Below, one piece after another: positions 26,201 to 34,254 of a stretch of DNA of 64,000 nucleotides. Position numbers and translations under genes: made by a program. The notes below the pieces were generated by a model. It did no database searches. It saw nothing but the letters and a program-made list of their open reading frames with translations, and was not told the DNA's origin. Each line of letters starts with the position of its first letter. Position 1 is the first letter of the stretch. This DNA is from Emticicia fluvialis (GTDB taxonomy: Bacteria; Bacteroidota; Bacteroidia; Cytophagales; Spirosomataceae): positions 1 to 64,000 of the forward strand of contig NZ_JANUSD010000009.1 in the NCBI RefSeq assembly GCF_024793945.1, given 5' to 3'.

Positions 26201-26813
26201 AGATGTGGTTGGGTTTTACATTTCCGGGCATCCGCTGGATGAATTCTCGATGGAAATGAAACGTTGTGTGCCGCTTGACCAGGTGTTTGATGAAAATAAT
26301 CTCAATAAAGAAATAACCATTGGCGGGGTGGTATCATCGGTGCAGCACAAGCAATCCAAAAACGGTAACCCGTTTGGTATTCTGAAACTGGAAGATTACA
26401 ACTCAAGCATGGAGATGATGCTGTTCGGGCAAGACTACGTCAATTTCTCGAAATTCCTGAACATGGGGCTGTTTTTGTTCATCAGAGGTAAACTGCAAAA
26501 CAAATGGGGCAGGGAAGGAGAATGGGACTTTAAACCTTTAAATATGGAGCTGCTAAGCGAATTACGCAACAAGATGTTTAAAGAGATAAAAATCATTATT
26601 GGTTTGCAGCAAATTAATGCAGGGCTTATTGAAGAAATTGATGCAGCTACTTCGCGCTTTCCGGGTACGTTCGACTTCAAGTTATCTGTACATGATGCCG
26701 ATGAAAGGTTAGATGTCTTACTGTTGTCGCGCAAGTCTAAAGTGGCTTCAACCAACGATTTCGTGAAGGAACTCAGGAAAATTGTAGGTGATGAAAATGT
26801 TGTTTTCGCCTGA
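23229..26813 (+). CDS. dnaE: DNA polymerase III alpha subunit
   Basis: DnaE is the replicative polymerase subunit. The 1194-residue protein is full length. The PHP domain starts at HLHNHTQFSLLDGASDI (residues 5-21), the polymerase active site has SMPDIDTDFDDEGR near 416, preceded by GPGRGSAAGSAVAYC and followed by YQEQVM, and there are an HhH segment and an OB-fold (about 1000-1080, ITIGGVVSSVQ). The ATG at 23229 is preferred because an upstream ORF at 23203 is in another frame. The thioredoxin gene follows after 103 nt. Confidence 0.96.
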   Translation: MQFSHLHNHTQFSLLDGASDIKKLFAKAQADNMPAMAITDHGNMFGVFDFVATAGKYNVKPIVGCEFYVVEDHTRKQFTKEQKDQRFHQLLLAKNATGYKNLTKLCSLGYIEGLYGKFPRVTKALIEQYKEGLIATTCCIGASVPKAILRKGEEEGEKEFRWWLDRFGEDYYVEIQRHDIPEQIKVNEVLVKFAKKYGVKIIASNDSHYVDQQDWVAHDILLCVNTNEKLSTPSAKEFNDDESSSRDTRFAFYNDQFYFKTTQEMSTLFHDLPESIDNTNEIVDKVETLKLKRDIMLPNFPIPPEFKIHADDVMNQWEYLKHLTYEGAMKRYGEIGVEVQERLDFELFTIKSMGFAGYFLIVSDFIKAGRDLGVMIGPGRGSAAGSAVAYCIGITNIDPIKYNLLFERFLNPDRKSMPDIDTDFDDEGRQKVIDYVVQKYTKNQVAQIITYGTMATKSSIKDVARVMELPLADANYIAKLIPDKPTYGIDFQKLIHYPLDGPKSLSELGLQPDEIENVKKVRAMYNGADLTAKVLHQAEKLEGTVRNTGIHAAGIIIAPEALYNILPVSTSKDSDLLITQYEGKIIEDAGVIKMDFLGLRNLTIIKDCLRMIKENHGVEIDIDSIPLDDKLTYELFQRGETNAVFQFESDGMKKYMKDLKPDRLDDLIAMNALYRPGPIAYIPNFINRKHGREEVTYDLPDMEEYLGETYGITVYQEQVMLLSQKLAGFSKGDADVLRKAMGKKDRKTLDKLKPQFLEGAKAKGHPEKVLEKIWTDWEAFASYAFNKSHSTCYAFVAYQTAYLKAHYPSEYMAAVLTSQLGNIDKITFFMEECRAIGLPILGPDVNESHKQFSVNKKGEIRFGMGGIKGTGDAAVDAVIEERTKGGAFTDIFDFITRVNLRTVNKKTLESFAYAGAFDCFTELHRAQYFDDSDGTSLIEKLIRYANKFHENASAGQNSLFGAVGGSGFDIARPKIAPTEEWGDIQKLKFEKDVVGFYISGHPLDEFSMEMKRCVPLDQVFDENNLNKEITIGGVVSSVQHKQSKNGNPFGILKLEDYNSSMEMMLFGQDYVNFSKFLNMGLFLFIRGKLQNKWGREGEWDFKPLNMELLSELRNKMFKEIKIIIGLQQINAGLIEEIDAATSRFPGTFDFKLSVHDADERLDVLLLSRKSKVASTNDFVKELRKIVGDENVVFA

Positions 26814-26916
26814 TGGAACTTTTCTGAAACGCGGTTTTGTTAGACCTGTAAGAACAAAATTTAAACCTTAAAAACCTTTTGCCAATAGTAGGCAACGGGT
26901 ATAAATTCAATAAAAA

Positions 26917-27243
26917 ATGGCACATAAAGCAATTGAAATCACGGACGCAAATTTTGCTGAACTGATTAACTCTGACAAACCTGTATTAGTTGATTTTTGG
27001 GCAGAGTGGTGCGGACCATGTAAGATGATTGGCCCGGTTGTTGAAGAAATGGCAGGCGACTATGAAGGTAAAGCAATTATCGGTAAAATGGACGTTGATG
27101 CAAACTCTAATGTTCCGATGAACTTCGGTATCCGTTCTATTCCTACACTGATGATTTTCAAAAATGGTCAGATGGTTGATAAAATTGTAGGAGCCGTTCC
27201 GAAACACATTCTTACTTCTAAATTGGAAGCGCAATTGAACTGA
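26917..27243 (+). CDS. trxA: Thioredoxin
   Basis: This 108-residue cytoplasmic thioredoxin reduces protein disulfides with electrons from thioredoxin reductase. The active site is WAEWCGPCKMIGPV, with the cis-Pro segment IRSIPTLMIF and Gly-Pro elements downstream. Length and order are standard. It is followed by a strong terminator at 27260. It may be transcribed alone: a small hairpin-like TTGCC...GGCAA lies at about 26879-26895 just before it. The gene symbol is by family; a second thioredoxin in the genome cannot be ruled out. Confidence 0.95.
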   Translation: MAHKAIEITDANFAELINSDKPVLVDFWAEWCGPCKMIGPVVEEMAGDYEGKAIIGKMDVDANSNVPMNFGIRSIPTLMIFKNGQMVDKIVGAVPKHILTSKLEAQLN

Positions 27244-27259
27244 AAATAGATTCAAAGTT

Positions 27260-27292
27260 AAGCCCGGTTCTTTATTGAGCCGGGCTTTTTTT
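27260..27292 (+). terminator. trxA terminator
   Basis: AAGCCCGG 27260-27267 and CCGGGCTT 27280-27287 form a perfect 8-bp stem with a 12-nt loop, followed by TTTTTT. It also stands at the end of the convergent serine hydrolase gene. Confidence 0.8.
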
Positions 27293-27295
27293 GTA

Positions 27296-28390
27296 TTAGT
27301 TGGTCAGGCTCAAAGCCTTTTCAAAATCAACTGTGGTATCATCAATCTTCTCTGTTTTCAGCAGGTCTCTGATGGGCTTTTCAAGGGCATGGTTATCTGC
27401 TATGTTTGAGAAGTAGACGAACAGAAATTTACTGCCGGGTACCATGTTAACCACATTGCTGAAACCGCAGGTACTACCGGTATGATATAACTCCAGACCA
27501 TGCCTGCCTTTTCCGTTAAACCAGCCCAGGCCATAGCTGATGTCTTTTACACCTTCTATTTTAAAGTTGATTTTTTTTAGTTCGGCTTCGGTGTTAAACA
27601 GTTGGTTGTTCAATAAGGCATTATACCATTTTTCATAATCTACTAAAGAGGTATAAACACAACCATCGCCTTTGGTGGCGCTTGTAATGCTCTGGTCAGC
27701 AAAAAACAGCTTGCCTTCTTTATTACGTGCATAACCCATTGCCCGGTTGGGTATGGGTCTGCCGGTTTCATAAATGGTGGTATTTTGCAGAGCTAGCGGC
27801 TCAAAGATGTTTGCTTTGATAAAGGTTACAAAATTCTGCCCGGATACCTTTTCAATGATTTGTTGAAGCAGGCAAAAGCCCGAATTACTGTATCTGAACT
27901 TACTACCGGCCTCAAAATAGGTTTTAGATTGGCTTTTTAACATTTGCAGCACGTCCGCATCCAATATTTGCAGTTGCTGGTTCGGTGGCAAGAGGGCTTC
28001 GTAGTCTGTTATACCTGAAGTATGTGTCAGCAGGTGTTTTATCTTTATTTTACTGCCTGTTTGTTTATTAAAATCAGGAAAAAATGTCAGCAGGTTGTCT
28101 TCATAACGCAGTATTCCTCGGTTTTCAAGCAAAATAATGCAAGCGGCTGTAAACTGCTTGGATACCGAGGCCATTCTGAAACTGGTTTGTGCTGTAATTG
28201 GCGTTCGGGTAGCAACATCAGCCAGTCCGAAACCGTCTTTATAGAGGGTTTTGCCCGCCTTAATAATCATTACGGCCATTCCGGCCCCGTCTTTTTCAGT
28301 GTGGCTTTTAAGTAGCGAATCAAGTTTTTGGGTAAAGTTTTGGGCATACACCATCTGAGCCATTAGTAGAAAGACAATGATTTTTTTCAT
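27296..28390 (-). CDS. Exported serine hydrolase (class C beta-lactamase/PBP4*-like)
   Basis: This 364-residue protein has a signal peptide (KKIIVFLLMAQMVYAQ) and the beta-lactamase/transpeptidase-like fold. The nucleophile motif SxxK is MASVSKQFTAA near residue 77, followed by HTSGITDYE, the YxN motif YSNSGFCLL near 166, and YHTGSTCGFS near 315 as the KTG-type box. Members are esterases, peptidases or beta-lactamases. It is last in a minus-strand run after topA and a sirtuin. Substrate not predictable. Confidence 0.86.
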   Translation of the reverse strand: MKKIIVFLLMAQMVYAQNFTQKLDSLLKSHTEKDGAGMAVMIIKAGKTLYKDGFGLADVATRTPITAQTSFRMASVSKQFTAACIILLENRGILRYEDNLLTFFPDFNKQTGSKIKIKHLLTHTSGITDYEALLPPNQQLQILDADVLQMLKSQSKTYFEAGSKFRYSNSGFCLLQQIIEKVSGQNFVTFIKANIFEPLALQNTTIYETGRPIPNRAMGYARNKEGKLFFADQSITSATKGDGCVYTSLVDYEKWYNALLNNQLFNTEAELKKINFKIEGVKDISYGLGWFNGKGRHGLELYHTGSTCGFSNVVNMVPGSKFLFVYFSNIADNHALEKPIRDLLKTEKIDDTTVDFEKALSLTN

Positions 28391-28412
28391 GGAGCTAAGT
28401 TTGCCTGGTTGG

Positions 28413-29108
28413 CTATTGAAAATCTCTGATAAGTATTTCTGCCAGTTTAGGCACGCCTACCGTTGCGGTTTCTACAATGTAAGTCAGGTTTTTATGATTA
28501 CCTGCTTCTTCGGGCGTAAAAGGGTCGACAATGAATTTTGGTACAGATTTACCGACTGAATATATTAGCCCCGCTGCCGGATAAACCTGTAAAGATGTGC
28601 CCACAACAACAAAAATATCAGCTTCTGAGGCTATTGCAGCAGCAGGTTCTATCATGGGTACTTCTTCTTCAAACCAAACAATATGAGGGCGAAGCTGATG
28701 CCCGTCTTCGGCTAAGTCTCCTAAATAAATGGCTTTACCGCCTATATCGGTAATCAGGTTTTTGTTCATGACACTTCTCACCTTGCTGAGTTCGCCATGC
28801 AGATGCAGTACATGAGTAGAACCCGCCTTCTCGTGCAGATTGTCAACGTTTTGGGTAATGATGCTTACCTCAAAATACTCTTCCAAGGCAACCAATGCAA
28901 GGTGGCCGGCATTGGGCCGGGCTTCAAATGCTTTGGCGCGGCGCTCGTTATAAAACTGCAATACAAGTGCAGGGTTTTTGGCCCAGCCCCTGGGAGTGGC
29001 TACATCTTCAATGCTATGGTTTTCCCACAAACCCCCACTGTCTCTGAAGGTCTTCAAACCGCTTTCGGCACTAATGCCGGCTCCTGTTAAAACAACCAGG
29101 TTTTTCAT
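28413..29108 (-). CDS. Sir2-family NAD-dependent protein deacylase lacking zinc ligands
   Basis: This 231-residue sirtuin removes acyl groups from protein lysines using NAD+. Motifs are GAGISAESGLKTFRDS at 9-24, TQNVDNLHEKAG at 85-96, and the catalytic His104 in HLHGE. A Y53-x-x-R56 motif (FYNERR) is the class III signature linked to desuccinylase/demalonylase activity. The protein has no Cys at all, so the usual CxxC...CxxC zinc site is missing; such forms occur in Bacteroidetes, as far as I recall. It is 28 nt behind topA on the same strand. Confidence 0.87.
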   Translation of the reverse strand: MKNLVVLTGAGISAESGLKTFRDSGGLWENHSIEDVATPRGWAKNPALVLQFYNERRAKAFEARPNAGHLALVALEEYFEVSIITQNVDNLHEKAGSTHVLHLHGELSKVRSVMNKNLITDIGGKAIYLGDLAEDGHQLRPHIVWFEEEVPMIEPAAAIASEADIFVVVGTSLQVYPAAGLIYSVGKSVPKFIVDPFTPEEAGNHKNLTYIVETATVGVPKLAEILIRDFQ

Positions 29109-29136
29109 TGCAATGGGGTAAGTGCCATAAACCGTA

Positions 29137-31605
29137 CTAACCGTTGGCCAGTTTCAGGCAGTCTTCTAATGTTAGCGACGCCGGGTCGGTGCCTTTCGGT
29201 ATTTTTACATTTCTTTTGCCAGCTTTAATGTAAGGCCCATACTGGCCGTTCAGTACCTGTATGCTGGTGTTCTCCGGAAACTCCTTGATAATCTTACTGC
29301 TTTCTGCTGCTTTTTTGGCTTTAATTATCTCAATTGCCTGGTCAATATCTACTTCGGCAGCTTTAATGGTTTTATCAATGTTATAGTATTTGTCGCCATG
29401 TTTCACATAAAAGCCAAAGCGGCCTTTACCTACATTAACGGCCAGGCCTTCATAGATACCCAGGTCTTTAGGTTGAGACAAATCACCGCTGTTGCGTTTA
29501 GCTTCAATTATTTCAATAGCGCGTTGTTCAGTAACCAGATATGGATCTTCGCTTTTTTCAAGGTTATAGAACTTATCGTCATGCCTGATGTACGGCCCGA
29601 ATTTACCAACAGCCACTACCAACGGTTTATCTTCATAGAAACCTACCTCGCGCGGTAGTTTGGGCATATCAAGCAAAGCAAGGGCATCTTCAAGCGTAAT
29701 ATTATCTACCAGCTGGCTTTTCAGCAGGCTGGCAAAAACAGGCTTTTCTTCGTCGGTATTATCGCCCAGTTGCACATAAGGGCCAAACTTACCTATTTTA
29801 ACCGAAACATTTTTGCCTGTGCGTGGGTCAACGCCCAGTTCACGGGCGCCTTTGGTGGCTTTTGCGCTGTCTGCCTGCTCTACTTTATGATGAAAATCCT
29901 TATAAAAATCACCAATCATTTTCTGCCATTGTACTTTGCCGTCGGCCACCTTATCGAAGTCTTTTTCAACATTGGCTGTAAACGAGAAGTCAATCACGTC
30001 ATCAAAATTCTCAACCAGAAAATCATTTACCACAATGCCAATGTTTGTGGGGAACAACTTGGCTTTTTCGGTTCCGTAGGTCTCTTTTCCTACTTTTTCG
30101 GTTATGTTATTGTTTTTCAGCGAAAACTCTCTGAATGTACGTTCTTTACCCGGCCTGTCTTCTTTTACTACGTAATTCCGCTTGATGATGGTTGAAATAG
30201 TAGGGGCATAGGTAGAGGGCCGCCCGATTCCCATTTCTTCCAGTTTTTTAACCAGACTGGCCTCGGTGTATCTGGCAGCCGGTTTCGAGAATCGTTCGGT
30301 GGCTTTCATTTCTGAGAGGTCAAGCAGTTGCCCGATAGTTAACGGAGGCAGCATACCTTTGCTTTCTTCGTCTTCATCGTCGCTCGATTCGAGATATACT
30401 TTCAGAAAACCATCAAATTTTATTACTTCACCGGTAGCCACTAATTCTTCAGCTGTGGTTGATATCCCAATGGTAGCAATGGTTCTTTCCAGTTCGGCAT
30501 CTGCCATCTGAGAAGCAATAGAGCGTTTCCAGATTAAATCATACAGGCGTTGCTCGTTTCTGTCGCCATCCACTTTTTCTCTGCTGAAATCAGTTGGCCT
30601 GATGGCTTCGTGGGCTTCCTGAGCCGACTCACTCTTGGTTTTATACTGGCGTACCTTTACGTATTTATCGCCATAAGCGGCCTCAATCTGGGCTTTTGCT
30701 TTTTCAATGGCCTCGCCCGACAAGTTGGTTGAGTCTGTTCTCATGTATGAGATTTTACCCGATTCATAGAGTTTCTGGGCCACTGTCATGGTCTGCAATA
30801 CAGAAAAACCTAATTTACGAGAGGCCTCCTGTTGCAAAGTAGATGTAGTAAATGGCGCTGCCGGAGATTTTTTACCTGGCTTTACCTCCAGGTTTTTGAT
30901 GGTAAAAATGGCGTTGCGGCATTTTTCAAGAAAAGTTCTTGCCTGCTCTTCGGTTTCAAAGTTTTTTGGTAATTCGGCGTTCAGAACTTTGCCCTTTTCA
31001 ACCAGAAACTGTGCTACTACCTTAAATGAAGATTTTGAATTGTGGCCATCAATTTCTCTTTCACGCTCTACAATTAAACGCACTGCCACCGACTGCACCC
31101 TTCCGGCAGATAGATTGGTGCGTTCGCCGGTTCTGATTTTCTGCCATAAAACCGGCGACAATTCAAAGCCCACGAGGCGGTCCAGAATCCTCCGTGCCTG
31201 CTGTGCATTCACCAGGTCCATATCAATGGTGCGGGGGTTCTCAATGGCATTGGTAATGGCTTTTTTTGTAATTTCTCTGAAAACAATTCTCGGAGTGCTG
31301 TCTTTCAGGCCTAACGACTCTTTCAGATGCCATGATATGGCTTCTCCCTCACGGTCGTCGTCAGTTGCCAGCCATACGGTTTCTGATTCTTTGGCAATTT
31401 TCTTCAGTTCGTTTATAACCTTCGTTTTATCGGCAGAAATAGTGTATTTGGGAGCGAAGTTTTTATTTATATCAATGCCCAGTTCTTTTTCAGGCAAATC
31501 TCTGACATGGCCAAAACTTGATTTCACAATAAAATCTTTTCCAAGATAACCTTCTATGGTTTTTGCTTTTGCAGGGGACTCAACTATGACTAAGTTTTTT
31601 GACAT
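29137..31605 (-). CDS. topA: DNA topoisomerase I
   Basis: This type IA topoisomerase relaxes negative supercoils. The 822-residue protein has an N-terminal Toprim domain (LVIVESPAKAKTIEGYL, DDDREGEAISWHL near 85-97) and the catalytic Tyr in ISYMRTDSTNLS near residue 300. The C-terminus has no Cys zinc fingers; instead there are at least four Toprim C-terminal repeats, each with a GPYV/GPYI/GFYV core (about 610-810). The ATG at 31605 is in the standard place (MSKNLVIVESPAK). The sirtuin and hydrolase genes follow on the strand. Confidence 0.95.
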   Translation of the reverse strand: MSKNLVIVESPAKAKTIEGYLGKDFIVKSSFGHVRDLPEKELGIDINKNFAPKYTISADKTKVINELKKIAKESETVWLATDDDREGEAISWHLKESLGLKDSTPRIVFREITKKAITNAIENPRTIDMDLVNAQQARRILDRLVGFELSPVLWQKIRTGERTNLSAGRVQSVAVRLIVEREREIDGHNSKSSFKVVAQFLVEKGKVLNAELPKNFETEEQARTFLEKCRNAIFTIKNLEVKPGKKSPAAPFTTSTLQQEASRKLGFSVLQTMTVAQKLYESGKISYMRTDSTNLSGEAIEKAKAQIEAAYGDKYVKVRQYKTKSESAQEAHEAIRPTDFSREKVDGDRNEQRLYDLIWKRSIASQMADAELERTIATIGISTTAEELVATGEVIKFDGFLKVYLESSDDEDEESKGMLPPLTIGQLLDLSEMKATERFSKPAARYTEASLVKKLEEMGIGRPSTYAPTISTIIKRNYVVKEDRPGKERTFREFSLKNNNITEKVGKETYGTEKAKLFPTNIGIVVNDFLVENFDDVIDFSFTANVEKDFDKVADGKVQWQKMIGDFYKDFHHKVEQADSAKATKGARELGVDPRTGKNVSVKIGKFGPYVQLGDNTDEEKPVFASLLKSQLVDNITLEDALALLDMPKLPREVGFYEDKPLVVAVGKFGPYIRHDDKFYNLEKSEDPYLVTEQRAIEIIEAKRNSGDLSQPKDLGIYEGLAVNVGKGRFGFYVKHGDKYYNIDKTIKAAEVDIDQAIEIIKAKKAAESSKIIKEFPENTSIQVLNGQYGPYIKAGKRNVKIPKGTDPASLTLEDCLKLANG

Positions 31606-31911
31606 TCTTTGGTCTTCAATTTTAAATTTTGTGCGATATTAAGATATTAATGCAAAAGAGAATACAAAAGTTTTGGAAATTTTAATAAAAAAATCTAAAA
31701 CCGATAAGTTTTGAACAAAAATGCAGTGGTTTGAGGTTTATTAAATAGATGGCTCGGAAGATTAATGGCAGTGATATGCGTTTAGATATATATTTTTAGC
31801 AATATTTAATAAATTACTATTCAAAATTTGACGATGTTTTGTAATTTTGGCGCAATCCTCATCTATACAATCCGTATTTGAGTTTTTAACATTTAAAAAT
31901 TTCTTTAACAA
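31606..31911 (+). other. 306-nt divergent spacer between topA and aconitase
   Basis: No gene is visible. TAATTTTG at 31842-31849 fits a plus-strand -7 element for the aconitase gene; a -33 element is poor. Nothing clear was found for topA on the other strand. Confidence 0.5.
31842..31849 (+). promoter_or_regulatory. Candidate -7 element for aconitase
   Basis: TAATTTTG matches TAnnTTTG, about 60 nt before the ATG at 31912. No TTTG stands 17-20 nt upstream (one does at 11 nt), so the call is weak. Confidence 0.35.
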
Positions 31912-34179
31912 ATGGCAGTTTTTGATTTAGATATGATTAAGAGCGTCTATGCTCGAATGCCCGAAAGAGTAGAGGCCGCTCGAAAATTAGTAGGTAGACC
32001 TCTTACTTTAGCGGAAAAAATCCTTTATTCTCACTTGTGGGAGGGAAACCCTGCAAAAACGTATAGCAGAGGCGTAGACTATGTTGATTTTGCTCCTGAC
32101 CGCGTAGCCATGCAAGATGCTACCGCACAGATGGCATTATTGCAGTTTATGACTACCGGACGCCCAAAAGTTGCTGTTCCTTCTACTGTACACTGCGACC
32201 ACCTGATTCAGGCAAAAGTAGGCGCGGCAGAAGATTTGAGAGTTGCCAACGAAAAAAATAAAGAAGTATACGATTTCCTTTCTTCGGTTTCAAATAAATA
32301 TGGCATTGGTTTCTGGAAAGCCGGTGCGGGTATCATTCACCAGGTTGTGATTGAAAACTATGCTTTTCCGGGTGGTATGATGATTGGTACCGACTCTCAC
32401 ACGCCAAATGCCGGTGGTTTGGGTATGGTTGCTATTGGTGTAGGTGGTGCCGATGCCTGCGACGTAATGTCTGGCCTGGCATGGGAACTGAAAATGCCTA
32501 AACTGATTGGCGTTAAATTAACCGGAAAACTGAAAGGATGGGCAGCACCAAAAGATGTAATTCTTGAAGTGGCAGGCCGCCTGACTGTTAAAGGTGGAAC
32601 AGGTTATATTGTTGAATATATTGGTAAAGGCGCAGACAGCCTTTCGGCAACCGGTAAAGGTACCATCTGTAACATGGGTGCCGAAATTGGTGCAACTACC
32701 TCTTTATTTGGTTATGACCGCAAAATGGCGGCTTATCTGAAAGCCACTGGCCGTGCCAAAGTAGCTTCTCTGGCTAATGGCATTAAAGATTTGCTTCGCC
32801 CTGACCAGGAGTGTATCGATAATCCTGAAGCATACTACGACCAGGTAATTGAAATTAATCTTTCAAGATTGGAGCCGCGTATCAATGGTCCGTTCACACC
32901 AGACCTTGCCTGGCCTCTTTCTAAATTTGCCAAAGCCGTTAAGAAAAACAAATGGCCTGAGAAACTGGATGTAGGCTTGATTGGCTCATGTACAAACTCA
33001 TCTTATGAAGACATGACCCGCGCGGCATCTGTTGCAGCACAGGCGGCGTCAAAACATATTTTGGCAAAATCTGAGTTCACCATCACTCCGGGTTCTGAGC
33101 TGGTGCGCTACACTGCCGAAAGAGACGGTATACTTGATACCTTCAATTCTATTGGCGGGGTAGTACTGGCTAATGCCTGTGGGCCTTGTATTGGTCAATG
33201 GGCGCGCCATGGCGCTGAAAAAGGCGAGCGTAACTCAATCATCACCTCATTTAACAGAAACTTTGCGAAACGTGCCGATGGTAACCCAAACACACACGCG
33301 TTTGTGGCATCACCGGAAATCGTTACCGCATTTGCCATTGCAGGTAGCCTGACTTTCAATCCTTTGAAAGATACGTTACTTAACGAAAAAGGTGAGCAGG
33401 TAAAACTGGATGCACCACAGGGTGTTGAATTGCCTCCTATGGGCTTTGATGTGAAAGATGCCGGATACCAGAAACCTAAAAAAGATGGTAGCAAAGTAAA
33501 AGTTGCAGTAAGCCCGACATCTGACCGTCTGCAATTGTTAGAGCCTTTCAAGGCATGGGAAGGTACCGACCTTACCGGCCTGAAATTGTTGATAAAAGCC
33601 AAAGGTAAATGTACAACTGACCATATTTCTATGGCTGGCCCATGGTTGAAATACCGTGGTCACCTGGATAATATTTCTAATAACCTGTTGATTGGCGCCA
33701 TTAACTTTGCAAACGGCTCAGCCAATACTGTTAAGAACCAGATAACCGGCCAATACGGTGAAGTACCAACCGTACAACGTGCCTACAAAGCTGCCGGAAT
33801 TGGCACTATTGTAGTGGGCGACGAAAACTACGGTGAAGGTTCGTCTCGTGAGCATGCCGCTATGGAACCACGCCACCTGGGTGTGCGTGCCATTGTTGTA
33901 CGTTCATTTGCGCGTATTCACGAAACCAACCTGAAAAAACAAGGGATGCTGGCATTGACTTTTGCCAACCCTGAAGACTACGATAAGATTCAGGAAGATG
34001 ATACTTTTGATATTCTTGGCCTGACCACCTTTGCTGAAGGAGTACCTTTAACACTGGTAGCGCACCATGCCAACGGTTCGAAAGATGAAATCAAGTTGAA
34101 CCATACCTACAACGCGAGCCAGATTGAATGGTTCAAGGCTGGTTCGGCGTTGAATCTGATTGCAGCTGAAGTTGCCTGA
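31912..34179 (+). CDS. Aconitate hydratase
   Basis: Aconitase converts citrate to isocitrate via cis-aconitate in the TCA cycle with a [4Fe-4S] cluster. The 755-residue protein is of the mitochondrial aconitase type. Cluster Cys residues appear in GLIGSCTNSSYEDM near 360 and NACGPCIGQW near 422-431, with swivel-domain GDENYGEGSSREHA near 640. Early segments are RGVDYVDFAPDRVAMQD and TVHCDHLIQ. It is a lone gene, separated from topA by a divergent spacer and from the next gene by a terminator. The symbol (acn or acnA) is left open. Confidence 0.95.
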   Translation: MAVFDLDMIKSVYARMPERVEAARKLVGRPLTLAEKILYSHLWEGNPAKTYSRGVDYVDFAPDRVAMQDATAQMALLQFMTTGRPKVAVPSTVHCDHLIQAKVGAAEDLRVANEKNKEVYDFLSSVSNKYGIGFWKAGAGIIHQVVIENYAFPGGMMIGTDSHTPNAGGLGMVAIGVGGADACDVMSGLAWELKMPKLIGVKLTGKLKGWAAPKDVILEVAGRLTVKGGTGYIVEYIGKGADSLSATGKGTICNMGAEIGATTSLFGYDRKMAAYLKATGRAKVASLANGIKDLLRPDQECIDNPEAYYDQVIEINLSRLEPRINGPFTPDLAWPLSKFAKAVKKNKWPEKLDVGLIGSCTNSSYEDMTRAASVAAQAASKHILAKSEFTITPGSELVRYTAERDGILDTFNSIGGVVLANACGPCIGQWARHGAEKGERNSIITSFNRNFAKRADGNPNTHAFVASPEIVTAFAIAGSLTFNPLKDTLLNEKGEQVKLDAPQGVELPPMGFDVKDAGYQKPKKDGSKVKVAVSPTSDRLQLLEPFKAWEGTDLTGLKLLIKAKGKCTTDHISMAGPWLKYRGHLDNISNNLLIGAINFANGSANTVKNQITGQYGEVPTVQRAYKAAGIGTIVVGDENYGEGSSREHAAMEPRHLGVRAIVVRSFARIHETNLKKQGMLALTFANPEDYDKIQEDDTFDILGLTTFAEGVPLTLVAHHANGSKDEIKLNHTYNASQIEWFKAGSALNLIAAEVA

Positions 34180-34208
34180 TAAGATGCGTAATACATTGTA
34201 AATATGAA

Positions 34209-34240
34209 AATATCCCGCAGTAATGCGGGGTATTTTTTTT
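34209..34240 (+). terminator. Aconitase terminator with GTAA tetraloop
   Basis: AATATCCCGCA 34209-34219 pairs with TGCGGGGTATT 34224-34234 (one T/G wobble), with a GTAA tetraloop and a run of T. It also lies downstream of the convergent GH140-like gene. Confidence 0.75.
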
Positions 34241-34254
34241 GCCTGACAGGTGGT

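Noticed and set aside
30788..31549. 253-codon open frame on the plus strand opposite topA
   Set aside because: It lies wholly within topA on the other strand, has no recognisable domain and its composition reflects the antisense of the topA codons.
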